From the NCBI RefSeq assembly GCF_900188225.1, contig NZ_FZOC01000001.1, forward strand, positions 434,596 to 498,595: a stretch of 64,000 nucleotides of DNA. Reading direction: 5' to 3'. A model generated the notes under the pieces. That model was not told the origin of the DNA, did not search any database, and saw only the letters and a list, made by a program, of their open reading frames with translations. Position 1 is the first letter of the stretch, and each line of letters starts with the position of its first letter. The stretch is from Humidesulfovibrio mexicanus (lineage in GTDB: Bacteria > Desulfobacterota > Desulfovibrionia > Desulfovibrionales > Desulfovibrionaceae). Shown here one piece after another: positions 47,565-64,000 of this stretch. Position numbers and translations under genes: made by a program.

Positions 47565-48197
47565 CTACCCGGCCTTGCGGATCATCACCAAGCCGTTTTT
47601 GCAGCCGGGCACCTGGCCCTTGACCACGATGATGTTCTCCTCGGGGCGGACATCAACGATCTCGACGCTGGGCAGGGTGACGCGCTCGTCCCCCATGTGT
47701 CCGGCCATCTTCTTGCCCTTGAACACGCGCGAGGGTTCGGTGTTGGTGCCAACGGAACCTGCGGAGCGGTGAACCTTCTCCGCGCCGTGGGTGGCCTTCA
47801 GACCGCGGAAATTGTACCGCTTCATGACGCCCTGAAAGCCCTTGCCCTTGGAGGTGCCGGTGACCTTGACCTTCTCGCCGGGCTGAAAGATGTCCACAGT
47901 GATGTCCTGGCCGACTTCGTAGCCGTCCACGGCGTCAAGGGGGAATTCCTTCAGGTGGCGGTAGAAGCCCTTGCCGGCCTTGGACTGGTGGCCCTTTTCC
48001 GGCTTGTTCACCTTGCGTTCGGGGATGGCGTCGAAACCGACCTGCAGGGCGTTGTACCCTTCCTTGTCCGAGGTCTTGACCTGGAGCACAGGGCAGGGAC
48101 CGGCGGAAATGAGGGTGACGGGCACAACCGTGCCGTCATCCGCGAAAATCCTGGTCATGCCAAGTTTGCGTCCGAGGAGTCCGAGAGTTTTTGCCAT
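47565..48197 (-). CDS. rplC: 50S ribosomal protein L3
   Basis: The 210-residue L3 starts [20 protein letters not shown] at 48197, after GGAGG. The frame is open upstream to 48260 but without L3 similarity. The signature is [20 protein letters not shown], then [15 protein letters not shown]. Confidence 0.98.
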   Translation of the reverse strand: MAKTLGLLGRKLGMTRIFADDGTVVPVTLISAGPCPVLQVKTSDKEGYNALQVGFDAIPERKVNKPEKGHQSKAGKGFYRHLKEFPLDAVDGYEVGQDITVDIFQPGEKVKVTGTSKGKGFQGVMKRYNFRGLKATHGAEKVHRSAGSVGTNTEPSRVFKGKKMAGHMGDERVTLPSVEIVDVRPEENIIVVKGQVPGCKNGLVMIRKAG

Positions 48198-48210
48198 GTC
48201 TCGCACCTCC

Positions 48211-48528
48211 CTACAGCTTGATCTCAACGTCAACACCGGCAGGCAAGGAAAGCTTGCCAAGGGCGTCGACGGTCTGCTGGGTGGGCTCCAGGATATCGAG
48301 CAGGCGCTTGTGGATGCGCATCTCGAACTGCTCGCGGGACTTCTTGTCCACGTGAACGGAACGCTGGACTGTGGTCTTGTGGAAGTTGGTGGGCAAAGGC
48401 ACAGGACCAGCGATGGCCGCTCCGGTGTTCCGGGCGGTATCGACGATTTCCGTCACCGCCTTGTCCAGGATGCGGTAATCGTAGGCCTTGAGCTTGATCC
48501 GAATACGGTCGCTCGTCATCGCAGCCAT
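48211..48528 (-). CDS. rpsJ: 30S ribosomal protein S10 (NusE)
   Basis: The 105-residue S10 also acts as NusE in antitermination with NusG and NusB. Core: [20 protein letters not shown], then [20 protein letters not shown]. The ATG at 48528 follows AAGGAG at six bases; a second in-frame ATG three codons later (48519) is closer to the usual N-terminus but has poorer spacing. It heads the S10 gene block, behind its own promoter region. Confidence 0.97.
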   Translation of the reverse strand: MAAMTSDRIRIKLKAYDYRILDKAVTEIVDTARNTGAAIAGPVPLPTNFHKTTVQRSVHVDKKSREQFEMRIHKRLLDILEPTQQTVDALGKLSLPAGVDVEIKL

Positions 48529-48547
48529 AAACTCTCCTTCGTTTCCG

Positions 48548-48722
48548 GGGGCTTGTAGGCCCCTCGCCAGTGGCGCCCATGCGCCCTCGGCTCTGCGGAA
48601 ATGCTGGGGGTTAACTGGTTCTCGACATATGGGCCCGGGGACAGCCCCCGGAAATTTTTCTTGACGCGGAACGTTGCCATACGCGCTCCGCTTCTCGCCT
48701 GTCAAGGGGAAAAGCGGAGCGC
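48548..48722 (-). promoter_or_regulatory. S10-operon promoter and structured leader between fusA and rpsJ
   Basis: The 207-base gap holds a minus-strand promoter candidate, TTGACA at 48700-48705 and TATGGC at 48676-48681 with 18-base spacing. A perfect 11-bp inverted repeat (48683-48693 and 48712-48722) encloses the -35 box in its loop. Downstream leader hairpins are CCGGGG/CCCCGG at 48635-48651 and a GGGGC/GCCCC stem just before the rpsJ ribosome-binding site. The layout fits independent transcription and possible leader control of the S10 genes. The inverted repeat could instead end fusA transcripts, but no T tract follows. Confidence 0.5.
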
Positions 48723-48735
48723 GGCACGGAACACG

Positions 48736-50811
48736 CTATTTCTTCTTCATGATCTCTTCGGCAATGCTGCCCGGCACCTGCTCGTAGTGGTCGAACTGCA
48801 TGGTGAAGGTGGCGCGGCCCTGGGTGCGCGAACGCAGGTCCGTGGCGTAGCCGAACATGTTGGACAGGGGCACCTGGGAGCGGATGACCTGGGAGGAGAC
48901 GCGCGCCTCCAGGTTGCTCACGCGGCCACGACGGCCGTTCAAGTCGCCCATGACATCGCCGAGGTACTCCTCGGGAGTGACGACCTCGACGCTCATGATG
49001 GGCTCAAGCAGAACGGGGCCGGCCTTCTGGCAGGCTTCCTTGATGGCCATGGAACCGGCGACGTAGAAGGCCTGCTCGCTGGAGTCCACCTCATGGTAGG
49101 AGCCGAACACGAGCCGGACCTTGATGTCCACGGCGGGGAATCCGGCCTGGATGCCATTCTTGAGGGCGTCCTGGATGCCGCGGTCAACAGGGGCGATGTA
49201 TTCCTTGGGGATCACGCCGCCCTTGATCTCGTCCTCGAACACGTAGCCGCCAGCCGGATTCGGCTCGATCTCGATGACGACGTGACCATACTGGCCACGG
49301 CCGCCGGTCTGCTTGGCGTGCTTCATGTCAGCCTTGGCAGGCTTGGTGATGGTTTCGCGGTAGGCCACGCGGGGAGCGCCAACATTGGCGTTCACGTTGA
49401 ACTCGCGCAGCAGGCGGTCAACGATGATTTCAAGGTGCAGTTCGCCCATGCCCGCGATAAGGGTCTGGCCGGTTTCCTCGTCGCCCTTGACGCGGAAGGA
49501 GGGGTCCTCCTTGGTCAGCTTGGCGAGGCTCTGGGAGAGCAGGTCGCGGTCGGCCTTGGTCTTGGGCTCGATGGCGACCTCGATGACCGGCTCGGGAACA
49601 TCCAGGGACTCAAGGACCACGGGGGCCTTGAGGTCGGCCAGGGTGTCGCCGGTGGAGACGCTCTTCAAGCCGACGGCGGCGACGATGTCTCCGGCGAGGG
49701 CTTCCTTGATTTCCTCACGCTTGTTGGCGTGCATCTTCAAGAGGCGGCCGATGCGCTCCTTCTTGCCATTGCCCGCGTTCACAACGGTGGCGCCGGACTC
49801 GATGCGGCCGGAATACACGCGCAGGAAGGTCAAGTGGCCGACAAAGGGGTCGGTCATGAGCTTGAAGGCCAGTGCGGCCAGGGGCTTGCCCGCGTCGCAG
49901 GGGCACTCGATCTTCTCTTCCTCGTTGTCGGGATTGGCGCCGACCATGGGAGGAATGTCGATGGGCGAAGGCAGGTAGTCCACAACGGCGTCCAGCAGGG
50001 GCTGCACACCCTTGTTGCGGAAGGCGGTGCCGCACAGCACCGGGCATATCTTCATGGCGATGGTGGCGCTGCGGATGCCCTGGATGATCTCGTCGACGGA
50101 GAGTTCATCCCCGGCGAGGTACTTCTCCATCAGGGCCTCGTCTTCCTCGACCACGGCCTCCAGCATCACCTGACGCAGTTCGTCGTACTTGTCCTTGAGA
50201 TCGGCGGGAACCTCAACAATGTCGAAGCTCGCCCCCTTATCGGTGTTGTCGCCATAGACGATGGCGTTGCCGCGCACCAAGTCCACCATGCCGGTGTACT
50301 GGTCCTCGCTGCCGATGGGGATGTGCAGCGGAACGGGCTTGGCGCCCAGGCGATCGCGGATCATGTCCACGCAGCGGAAGTAGTTCGCGCCCACGCGGTC
50401 CATCTTGTTCACGAAGGCGATGCGAGGCACCCGGTAGCGGTCGGCCTGGCGCCACACGGTCTCGGACTGGGGCTCCACGCCGGCCACGGCGTCGAACACG
50501 GCCACGGCGCCGTCGAGCACGCGGAGGCTGCGCTCGACTTCCATGGTGAAGTCGACGTGGCCCGGGGTATCGATGATGTTGACGCGGTGCTCGCGCCAGA
50601 AGCAGGTGGTGGCGGCGCTGGTGATGGTGATGCCGCGCTCCTGCTCCTGCACCATCCAGTCCATGGTGGCCTGGCCGTCATGGACTTCGCCGATCTTGTG
50701 GGACACGCCGGTATAATAGAGGATGCGCTCGGTGGTCGTGGTCTTTCCGGCGTCAATGTGGGCCATGATGCCGATGTTGCGCTGCCTCTCGCTGGGGACG
50801 ACTTTGGACAC
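48736..50811 (-). CDS. fusA: Elongation factor G
   Basis: The 691-residue GTPase drives ribosomal translocation. Motifs are G1 [20 protein letters not shown]3 DTPGHVDF and G4 NKMD. Domain IV carries [17 protein letters not shown] and the end is [20 protein letters not shown]. The start is GTG 50811 with GGAG upstream; the first internal ATG lies inside the P-loop region. It follows rpsG by 15 bases. tuf, its usual neighbour in E. coli, is not downstream. Confidence 0.98.
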   Translation of the reverse strand: MSKVVPSERQRNIGIMAHIDAGKTTTTERILYYTGVSHKIGEVHDGQATMDWMVQEQERGITITSAATTCFWREHRVNIIDTPGHVDFTMEVERSLRVLDGAVAVFDAVAGVEPQSETVWRQADRYRVPRIAFVNKMDRVGANYFRCVDMIRDRLGAKPVPLHIPIGSEDQYTGMVDLVRGNAIVYGDNTDKGASFDIVEVPADLKDKYDELRQVMLEAVVEEDEALMEKYLAGDELSVDEIIQGIRSATIAMKICPVLCGTAFRNKGVQPLLDAVVDYLPSPIDIPPMVGANPDNEEEKIECPCDAGKPLAALAFKLMTDPFVGHLTFLRVYSGRIESGATVVNAGNGKKERIGRLLKMHANKREEIKEALAGDIVAAVGLKSVSTGDTLADLKAPVVLESLDVPEPVIEVAIEPKTKADRDLLSQSLAKLTKEDPSFRVKGDEETGQTLIAGMGELHLEIIVDRLLREFNVNANVGAPRVAYRETITKPAKADMKHAKQTGGRGQYGHVVIEIEPNPAGGYVFEDEIKGGVIPKEYIAPVDRGIQDALKNGIQAGFPAVDIKVRLVFGSYHEVDSSEQAFYVAGSMAIKEACQKAGPVLLEPIMSVEVVTPEEYLGDVMGDLNGRRGRVSNLEARVSSQVIRSQVPLSNMFGYATDLRSRTQGRATFTMQFDHYEQVPGSIAEEIMKKK

Positions 50812-50826
50812 GTGTGCTCTCCGTGA

Positions 50827-51318
<492 letters not shown>

Positions 51319-51690
51319 TTACTTCGGGCGCTTGGCGCCGTACTTGGAACGGCCCTGGCGACGATCGGACACGCCGGCGGTGTCGAGCGTGCCGCGGATG
51401 ATGTGGTAACGGACACCGGGAAGGTCCTTCACGCGGCCGCCGCGGATGAGCACAACCGAGTGCTCCTGAAGGTTGTGACCCTCGCCGGGAATGTACGCGG
51501 TGACCTCGATGCCGTTGGTCAGGCGCACGCGGGCGACCTTACGCAAGGCCGAGTTCGGCTTCTTGGGCGTGGTGGTGTACACGCGGGTGCACACGCCGCG
51601 GCGCTGCGGACATTCCAGCAGTGCCGGGGTCTTCTTGCGCTTGCCGATCTGTTTGCGCGACTTGCGGATCAACTGGCTGATAGTAGGCAT
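51319..51690 (-). CDS. rpsL: 30S ribosomal protein S12
   Basis: The 123-residue S12 sits in the decoding centre. [20 protein letters not shown] and [20 protein letters not shown] retain the lysines equivalent to E. coli Lys43 and Lys88, so the streptomycin-sensitive residues are present. The ATG follows CGGAGG. It is the first gene behind the promoter at 51733-51761. Confidence 0.98.
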   Translation of the reverse strand: MPTISQLIRKSRKQIGKRKKTPALLECPQRRGVCTRVYTTTPKKPNSALRKVARVRLTNGIEVTAYIPGEGHNLQEHSVVLIRGGRVKDLPGVRYHIIRGTLDTAGVSDRRQGRSKYGAKRPK

Positions 51691-51732
51691 GAACCCTCCG
51701 AAAAATTGCTTAAATACAATGCAAGAGGACCG

Positions 51733-51761
51733 CTCTTATTCCGGAAGCGGCCCGTTGTCAA
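51733..51761 (-). promoter_or_regulatory. Promoter upstream of rpsL
   Basis: On the minus strand TTGACA (51756-51761) is followed by a 17-base spacer and TAAGAG (51733-51738). The rpsL start is 43 bases beyond the -10. It gives the str genes their own transcription start behind rpoC. Confidence 0.6.
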
Positions 51762-51793
51762 GCCCCTCGCCACTTCCCCGGGGGCGGGAAGAT

Positions 51794-51853
51794 GGGCGGG
51801 CGCCTGTGCAAGGGCCCGCCCTTTCTGTCGTTCTACGCCTGATCGCCAGGCGT
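51794..51853 (-). terminator. Two stem-loops behind rpoC
   Basis: The first, ACGCCTG/CAGGCGT with a five-base loop (51835-51853), begins two bases after the rpoC stop. The second, an 8-bp GC-rich stem GGGCGGGC/GCCCGCCC (51794-51821), follows. Neither has a real T tract on the minus strand, so partial termination or mRNA 3'-end protection is likely. Confidence 0.5.
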
Positions 51854-51854
51854 C

Positions 51855-56012
<4,158 letters not shown>

Positions 56013-56047
56013 GAAGTTCCCTCGTAAGTTTGAGAGTTCCCTTTATG

Positions 56048-56109
56048 GGCCCGCAAGCGGGCCACCCGAATCAGGCGGCGGGTCGGGCAAGGGGGCCGGG
56101 GAAGCCCCC
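56048..56109 (-). other. Paired hairpins in the rpoB-rpoC gap
   Basis: A GGCCCG/CGGGCC stem with a four-base loop and a GGGGGC/GCCCCC stem with a seven-base loop lie in the 105-base intercistronic region, with no T tract. They may be processing or mRNA-stability structures. Confidence 0.4.
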
Positions 56110-56117
56110 GCCCTGCC

Positions 56118-60221
<4,104 letters not shown>

Positions 60222-60484
60222 TGTCACCTCATCGAGCGAGTCGGTTGGTGTTCTCGGTAACGAAATATGCCAGGGCGCACTAATCCCTTGGTCGTATCTC
60301 AGAGTCAAAATGGTTGCTGCGGGTCACGTTGCGTCACGTCTCGTTCGTCCCCAAATGGAATCAGATCTCCGGAGGGGGGTGGGAAAAATTTCAATGGGCG
60401 TCGCGCCTTGCGGCTGCGGTTGCCCTGCTGCCGGTGCTCCTGCGCAGCACAACCCGCACCGCCTGTGGCGGCAACGGGTTCTGG

Positions 60485-60538
60485 AAAAAAGCAAGTCCAG
60501 GCGGAAGACGCTCCCCGTTCAGGGGTGCGCCCTCCGCC
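60485..60538 (-). terminator. Attenuator-like hairpin between rplL and rpoB
   Basis: The 345-base gene-free gap 60222-60566 holds no open frame of note. On the minus strand, 28 bases after the rplL stop, a long stem (outer GGCGGA/TCCGCC, inner CCCC/GGGG around TGAAC) is followed by a six-T run at 60490-60485. A second hairpin (CCGCC/GGCGG flanked by AACCCG/CGGGTT, 60451-60480) comes next. The position matches the rplL-rpoB attenuator of E. coli, so this probably sets the ratio of L7/L12 to RNA polymerase message. Confidence 0.65.
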
Positions 60539-60566
60539 CGGTATATCTCAATGTGTGGGCAAAAAG

Positions 60567-60953
60567 CTACTTCACCTCGACGGTGGCGCCGGCTTCGGTG
60601 AGCTGCTTCTTGGCGTCCTCGGCATCGGCCTTGCTCACGCCTTCCTTGATGGTCTGCGGAGCGCCGTCGACCTTGTCCTTGGCTTCCTTCAGGCCCAGGC
60701 CGGTGAGAGCGCGCACGACCTTGATGACGCCGATCTTGTTGGCGCCGGCTTCCTTCAGGATGACGTCGAACTCGGTCTTCTCCTCGGCGGCCTCGGCCGG
60801 GGCGGCGGCGGCGCCGGGCATGGCGGCGAAGGCTGCCACGGGAGCGGCAGCGGAAACGCCGAACTTCTCTTCAAGTTCCTTGATGAAGTCGGCCAGCTCA
60901 AGAACGGTCATGTTGGAGATGAACTCGACAACCTGCTCTTTGGTCACGGACAT
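60567..60953 (-). CDS. rplL: 50S ribosomal protein L7/L12
   Basis: The 128-residue stalk protein recruits translation factors. The N-terminal dimer domain ([20 protein letters not shown]) is followed by an Ala/Gly hinge. The C-terminal domain [20 protein letters not shown] and [20 protein letters not shown] is standard. Confidence 0.98.
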   Translation of the reverse strand: MSVTKEQVVEFISNMTVLELADFIKELEEKFGVSAAAPVAAFAAMPGAAAAPAEAAEEKTEFDVILKEAGANKIGVIKVVRALTGLGLKEAKDKVDGAPQTIKEGVSKADAEDAKKQLTEAGATVEVK

Positions 60954-61016
60954 GGTATATTCCTCCTGGGAAAGTTTGGGTGCTTTGAAGTTGACCTGTG
61001 GGTAAGGGGCCTTGGC

Positions 61017-61559
61017 CTAAGCCTCGGCAGCCGGGGCGGCTCCGCCTTCCTTCTGCTCCTTGATGGCATTCAAGGCGTAGAGGAAGTTGCGCAGCACCGC
61101 CGCGAACACATTGACGAAGTTGGTCGGCACCGCGTTCATGGTGCCAAGCATCTTGGCCAGGAGTTCGGGCTTGCTGGGCAGCGTTGCGAGCTGCTTCACG
61201 CCCTCCTCGTCAAGGAACTTCCCTTCAAGGCTTCCGTAACGCAAGGCAAGCTTCTTGCTTCCCTTGACGAAATCGGAAAGGGCCTTGGCCAGGGCTACGG
61301 GATCCTCGTAGCCCAAAGCGACCGCGCAGTTTTCTTTCAGGCGATCATTGAGGACGCTGTGCGACGTCTCATTGAGCGCCAACCGGGCCAGGGTGTTCTT
61401 GACGACTTGGTAATCGACTCCGACTTCGCGCAGCTTGGCGCGGAGGATGGTCATCTCCTCCACTTCCATGCCCTTGAAGTCGGTGACGACGGCGATGCTC
61501 GCCCGCGCAGCCTTCTCGTGCAGCTGCTCGATGATCTGGGCTTTTTCTTGCCTGTTCAC
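61017..61559 (-). CDS. rplJ: 50S ribosomal protein L10
   Basis: The 180-residue L10 anchors L7/L12 to the ribosome. The start is taken as GTG 61559 ([20 protein letters not shown]) with AGGAG ten bases upstream; an ATG at 61598 would add 13 unusual residues. Core: [20 protein letters not shown]. It lies behind a leader with L10-type features. Confidence 0.96.
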   Translation of the reverse strand: MNRQEKAQIIEQLHEKAARASIAVVTDFKGMEVEEMTILRAKLREVGVDYQVVKNTLARLALNETSHSVLNDRLKENCAVALGYEDPVALAKALSDFVKGSKKLALRYGSLEGKFLDEEGVKQLATLPSKPELLAKMLGTMNAVPTNFVNVFAAVLRNFLYALNAIKEQKEGGAAPAAEA

Positions 61560-61709
61560 CGTGTCTCGCTCCTCGTCGTTCTTTGGCCCGGAAAGCAAAG
61601 TCCGTCTCGGCAGGAAATTAAGGGGTCGCCCCCGCCTGCTTTCATCGACTTAAACTTCCCGTGCTATCTATTCATTCCAGCGCTGACGGCCAACCCGTCC
61701 GCACCGGGT
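61560..61709 (-). promoter_or_regulatory. Probable L10 leader (autoregulatory RNA)
   Basis: The 150-base rplA-rplJ gap contains, on the minus strand, TTAATTTCCTGCCGAGAC about 55 bases before rplJ. CCTGCCGAG resembles the conserved internal part of bacterial ribosomal L10 leaders, to which the L10-L12 complex binds. GC-rich arms flank it. The fold was judged by eye only. Confidence 0.5.
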
Positions 61710-62417
61710 CTAGCCTTCCAGAAACTTCCGGATGCTCAGAGTGTCCACCTTGACGCCAGGCCCCATGGTGGTGGCCACGGCCATGGTCTTGAGGTACGTG
61801 CCCTTGGAGGTGGACGGCTTGAGGCGGTTCACGGCCTCAAGCAGGGCGGAGAGATTCTGACAGAGCTTCTCCGCTCCAAAGGACTTCTTGCCGATGGGGG
61901 CGTGCAGGATGCCCGCCTTGTCGACCTTGAACTCAACGCGGCCGGCCTTGAGCTCACGCACGGCCTCACCAACGTTGAAGGTGACTGTGCCCGTCTTAGC
62001 GTTGGGCATAAGGCCACGGGGGCCAAGCAGGCGGCCGATCTGACCGACCTTGGCCATCATGTCCGGGGTTGCGACGGCGTTGTCGAAATCGAGCCAGCCG
62101 CCCTTGATCTTCTCCACCAGTTCATCGCCGCCGCATTCGTCCGCGCCGGCCTCCCTGGCCTCAGCTTCCTTGTCCGGCTTGCAGAAGACCACCACGCGGG
62201 CGGTCTTGCCCAGGCCGTTGGGCAACGGAACCGCGCCACGGACCATCTGGTCGGAGTACTTGGGATCAACGCCAAGGTTGATGGCCACATCGACGGTCTC
62301 GTCGAACTTGGCAAACGAACTCTCCAGAGCGAACTTGACGGCATCGGCAACGGCATAGCGCTGCGTGGCGTCAAAACTCTCGGAGGCCTTGTTGTAGTTT
62401 TTTCCGTGCTTCGGCAT
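61710..62417 (-). CDS. rplA: 50S ribosomal protein L1
   Basis: The 235-residue L1 forms the mobile stalk that guides tRNA exit. It has [20 protein letters not shown] and the signature [19 protein letters not shown]. It commonly represses its own operon by binding the rplK leader. Confidence 0.98.
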   Translation of the reverse strand: MPKHGKNYNKASESFDATQRYAVADAVKFALESSFAKFDETVDVAINLGVDPKYSDQMVRGAVPLPNGLGKTARVVVFCKPDKEAEAREAGADECGGDELVEKIKGGWLDFDNAVATPDMMAKVGQIGRLLGPRGLMPNAKTGTVTFNVGEAVRELKAGRVEFKVDKAGILHAPIGKKSFGAEKLCQNLSALLEAVNRLKPSTSKGTYLKTMAVATTMGPGVKVDTLSIRKFLEG

Positions 62418-62428
62418 GACTGTACCCT

Positions 62429-62854
62429 CTACCCTTTCACTTCAAGGCCCATGCTGCGGGCAGTGCCGATGATGCAGTTCTTGGCGGTCTCGATGGACTT
62501 GGCCGTAAGATCCGGGGCCTTCAACTTGGCGATTTCCTCAACCTGGGCCATGGTCACGGAACCGACCTTGGTCTTGTTGGGTTCGCCGGATCCCTTCTCG
62601 ATCTTGGCGGCCTTGAGCAGGAGCACCGGAGCGGGCGGAGTCTTGGTGATGAAGGAGAAGGTCCGGTCGGCGTAAACGGTGATGATCACCGGGATGATCA
62701 TGCCCTTCTGGTCCTGGGTCTTCGCATTGAAGGCCTTGCAGAACTCCATGATGTTCACGCCATGCTGGCCCAGCGCCGGTCCCACCGGGGGGGACGGATT
62801 CGCCACGCCAGCAGGGATCTGCAGCTTGACTTTACCTGTGATTTTCTTGGCCAT
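62429..62854 (-). CDS. rplK: 50S ribosomal protein L11
   Basis: The 141-residue L11 is part of the GTPase-associated centre. It has [20 protein letters not shown] and the C-terminal [20 protein letters not shown]. The Pro residues tied to thiostrepton binding are present. Confidence 0.98.
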   Translation of the reverse strand: MAKKITGKVKLQIPAGVANPSPPVGPALGQHGVNIMEFCKAFNAKTQDQKGMIIPVIITVYADRTFSFITKTPPAPVLLLKAAKIEKGSGEPNKTKVGSVTMAQVEEIAKLKAPDLTAKSIETAKNCIIGTARSMGLEVKG

Positions 62855-62905
62855 TTTAGTATATCCTCGCAGGCGGTCTCCCGCCGCAGTCGGTCAAGGG
62901 TCCGT

Positions 62906-63466
62906 CTAGCCCTTCGTCACCTGGACGAAGTCGAGCTCCACCGGGGTCTGACGACCAAAAATGGAGACCGCGACGCGGAGTTTGCCCTTGTCGTAATTCA
63001 CATCCTCGACGACACCGTTGAACCCGCTGAAGGGGCCGTCGATAACCCGAACCTCGTCGCCTCTTTCGAAGTTGAACTTGGGACGGGGCTGTTCCTGCCT
63101 GCTCTCCATCATGGAGAGGATGGTCTGGGCCTCGCTGTCGCGCATGGGCGTGGGACGGTTCTTGCCCCCCACAAACCCCGTAACGCGCGGTATGGACTGG
63201 ATGAGGTGCCAGGAATCGTCCGTGAGCACCATCTTCACCATCACATACCCCGGATAGAACTTCCGGGTGCTCGTCCGGCGCTCGCCCTTGACCATTTCCA
63301 CCACTTTCTCAGTGGGCACCACAACTTCGAGCACCTGGCCATGATCCTGGCCCGTGCGCATCATCTCGGTGATGGTCTGCTGCACACGCTGCTCGAATCC
63401 CGAGTAGGTGTGGACGATGTACCAGCGGGCCGGTCTCTCCCCGCCAACGGCGCTTTCTTCAATCAC
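62906..63466 (-). CDS. nusG: Transcription termination/antitermination factor NusG
   Basis: The 186-residue NusG has an NGN domain (ARWYIVHTYSGFEQRVQQTI, PGYVMVKMVLTDDSWHLIQS) that binds the polymerase clamp. A C-terminal KOW domain (GDEVRVIDGPFSGFNGVVED) binds Rho or S10. It lies between secE and rplK, the conserved arrangement. The extra eight or so N-terminal residues are unremarkable. Confidence 0.98.
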   Translation of the reverse strand: MIEESAVGGERPARWYIVHTYSGFEQRVQQTITEMMRTGQDHGQVLEVVVPTEKVVEMVKGERRTSTRKFYPGYVMVKMVLTDDSWHLIQSIPRVTGFVGGKNRPTPMRDSEAQTILSMMESRQEQPRPKFNFERGDEVRVIDGPFSGFNGVVEDVNYDKGKLRVAVSIFGRQTPVELDFVQVTKG

Positions 63467-63489
63467 TTGCGCTCACCTTGCCAGGGATT

Positions 63490-63753
63490 TTAGGACAGCA
63501 CGATCTCGACGGCCTTGGACAAACCAAGATCCACGAGGCCGAGGAACAGCGACATGACCGCAACAAGTATCATCACCGCCGCGCAAGTGGTGACGGTCTC
63601 CTTTCGGGAGGGCCAGGTGACTTTCTTGAGCTCGACCTGGGCCTCTTCGAAGAAGACCTTCAATTCCTGCGCCTTGGAGGCAACGCCCGAAGTTGTCTCG
63701 GGAGTCTCGCCGCCCTGCTGGCCGCCGGAGCCTTTCGCTGTATTTTTCGCCAT
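63490..63753 (-). CDS. secE: Preprotein translocase subunit SecE
   Basis: The 87-residue protein has a Gly/Gln-rich N-terminus and an amphipathic helix (KVFFEEAQVELKKVTWPSRK, the SecE signature). One transmembrane helix follows (about 58-80). This is the short single-helix form, unlike the three-helix E. coli SecE. It stabilises SecY. Confidence 0.96.
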   Translation of the reverse strand: MAKNTAKGSGGQQGGETPETTSGVASKAQELKVFFEEAQVELKKVTWPSRKETVTTCAAVMILVAVMSLFLGLVDLGLSKAVEIVLS

Positions 63754-63776
63754 TTCTCTCCCCAGTTGGGGGTGGT

Positions 63777-63852
63777 TGGCAGGCCAGGAGGGATTCGAAC
63801 CCCCAGCATCCGGTTTTGGAGACCGGCGCTCTACCGTTAGAGCTACTGGCCT
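63777..63852 (-). tRNA. trnW: tRNA-Trp (anticodon CCA)
   Basis: A full cloverleaf on the minus strand. Acceptor AGGCCAG/CTGGCCT is followed by discriminator G and an encoded CCA. The D arm is GCTC/GAGC, the anticodon stem CCGGT/ACCGG with loop CTCCAAA, and the T loop TTCGAAT. The 76 nt include CCA. The position between rpmG and secE is common in bacteria. Confidence 0.97.
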
Positions 63853-63865
63853 GCGCTTATGAAAA

Positions 63866-64000
63866 CTACTTGGTCTCGCGGTGCACTGTGTGCTTCTTGT
63901 CGAAGGGACAGTACTTCTTCACCTCAAGACGGCCAGTAGTATTCTTCTTGTTCTTTTCCGTCGCGTAATTGCGCCGCTTGCACTCGGTGCAGGCGAGCTG
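63866..64000 (-). CDS. rpmG: 50S ribosomal protein L33, C-terminal part (5' end outside window)
   Basis: The visible 44 residues begin [20 protein letters not shown] and end KHTVHRETK before TAG. The first CxxC pair is present, but the second reads CPFD, so only one cysteine remains of the usual pair and the four-ligand zinc ribbon is incomplete. The start codon lies beyond the right edge, where tuf would be expected. Confidence 0.95.
   Translation of the reverse strand, partial: QLACTECKRRNYATEKNKKNTTGRLEVKKYCPFDKKHTVHRETK

Overview
The window looks like chromosomal DNA from a GC-rich (about 65%) anaerobic deltaproteobacterium, most likely of the sulfate-reducing Desulfovibrionales. The evidence is a multiheme c-type cytochrome, a tungsten/molybdenum aldehyde:ferredoxin oxidoreductase, the futalosine menaquinone pathway, a caspase-fold protein ending in a CFI-box C-terminus, a [4Fe-4S]-type PurF, and the style of the ribosomal gene cluster. 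No rRNA, insertion sequence, prophage or CRISPR array was found. The lineage is inferred from gene content, not from a database search.

Left part (1-34.3 kb): mixed housekeeping and accessory genes. It opens with the end of a universal stress protein gene and a secreted or anchored caspase-like protein. A methyl-accepting chemotaxis protein follows, flanked by two identical 45-bp hairpin elements, then a small lipoprotein. A forward run follows: carB, purF, a KdsD-type sugar-phosphate isomerase, a YkgJ-type cysteine-cluster protein and a class A penicillin-binding protein. Next comes a markedly AT-richer orphan membrane protein gene (14.6-15.4 kb), probably acquired. After PhzF, AEC and DUF401 genes there is a cluster of aldehyde ferredoxin oxidoreductase, a two-domain class II aldolase-like protein and an EamA exporter. 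A YgjP-type metallopeptidase, an eight-heme cytochrome and a periplasmic rhodanese follow.

Menaquinone locus (28.5-33.3 kb): mqnD is divergent from a tetR-mqnEC-mqnA operon. mqnE and mqnC are fused into one 751-residue protein with two radical-SAM modules. A promoter with an 18-bp palindrome, probably the TetR operator, sits in front of tetR.

Right part (34.3-64 kb): an uninterrupted minus-strand transcription and translation supercluster. In transcription order it is rpmG, tRNA-Trp, secE, nusG, rplKAJL, rpoBC, rpsL, rpsG, fusA, then the S10, spc and alpha genes through to rplQ. It ends in a clear intrinsic terminator at 34.3 kb. tuf, adk and infA are not in it. Internal control points visible in the sequence are an L10-type leader before rplJ, an attenuator-like hairpin with a T tract between rplL and rpoB, a promoter before rpsL, and a promoter/inverted-repeat region before rpsJ. 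Several ribosomal proteins (S4, S14, L24, L36) are zinc-ligand forms, while L33 has lost one zinc-ligand cysteine.
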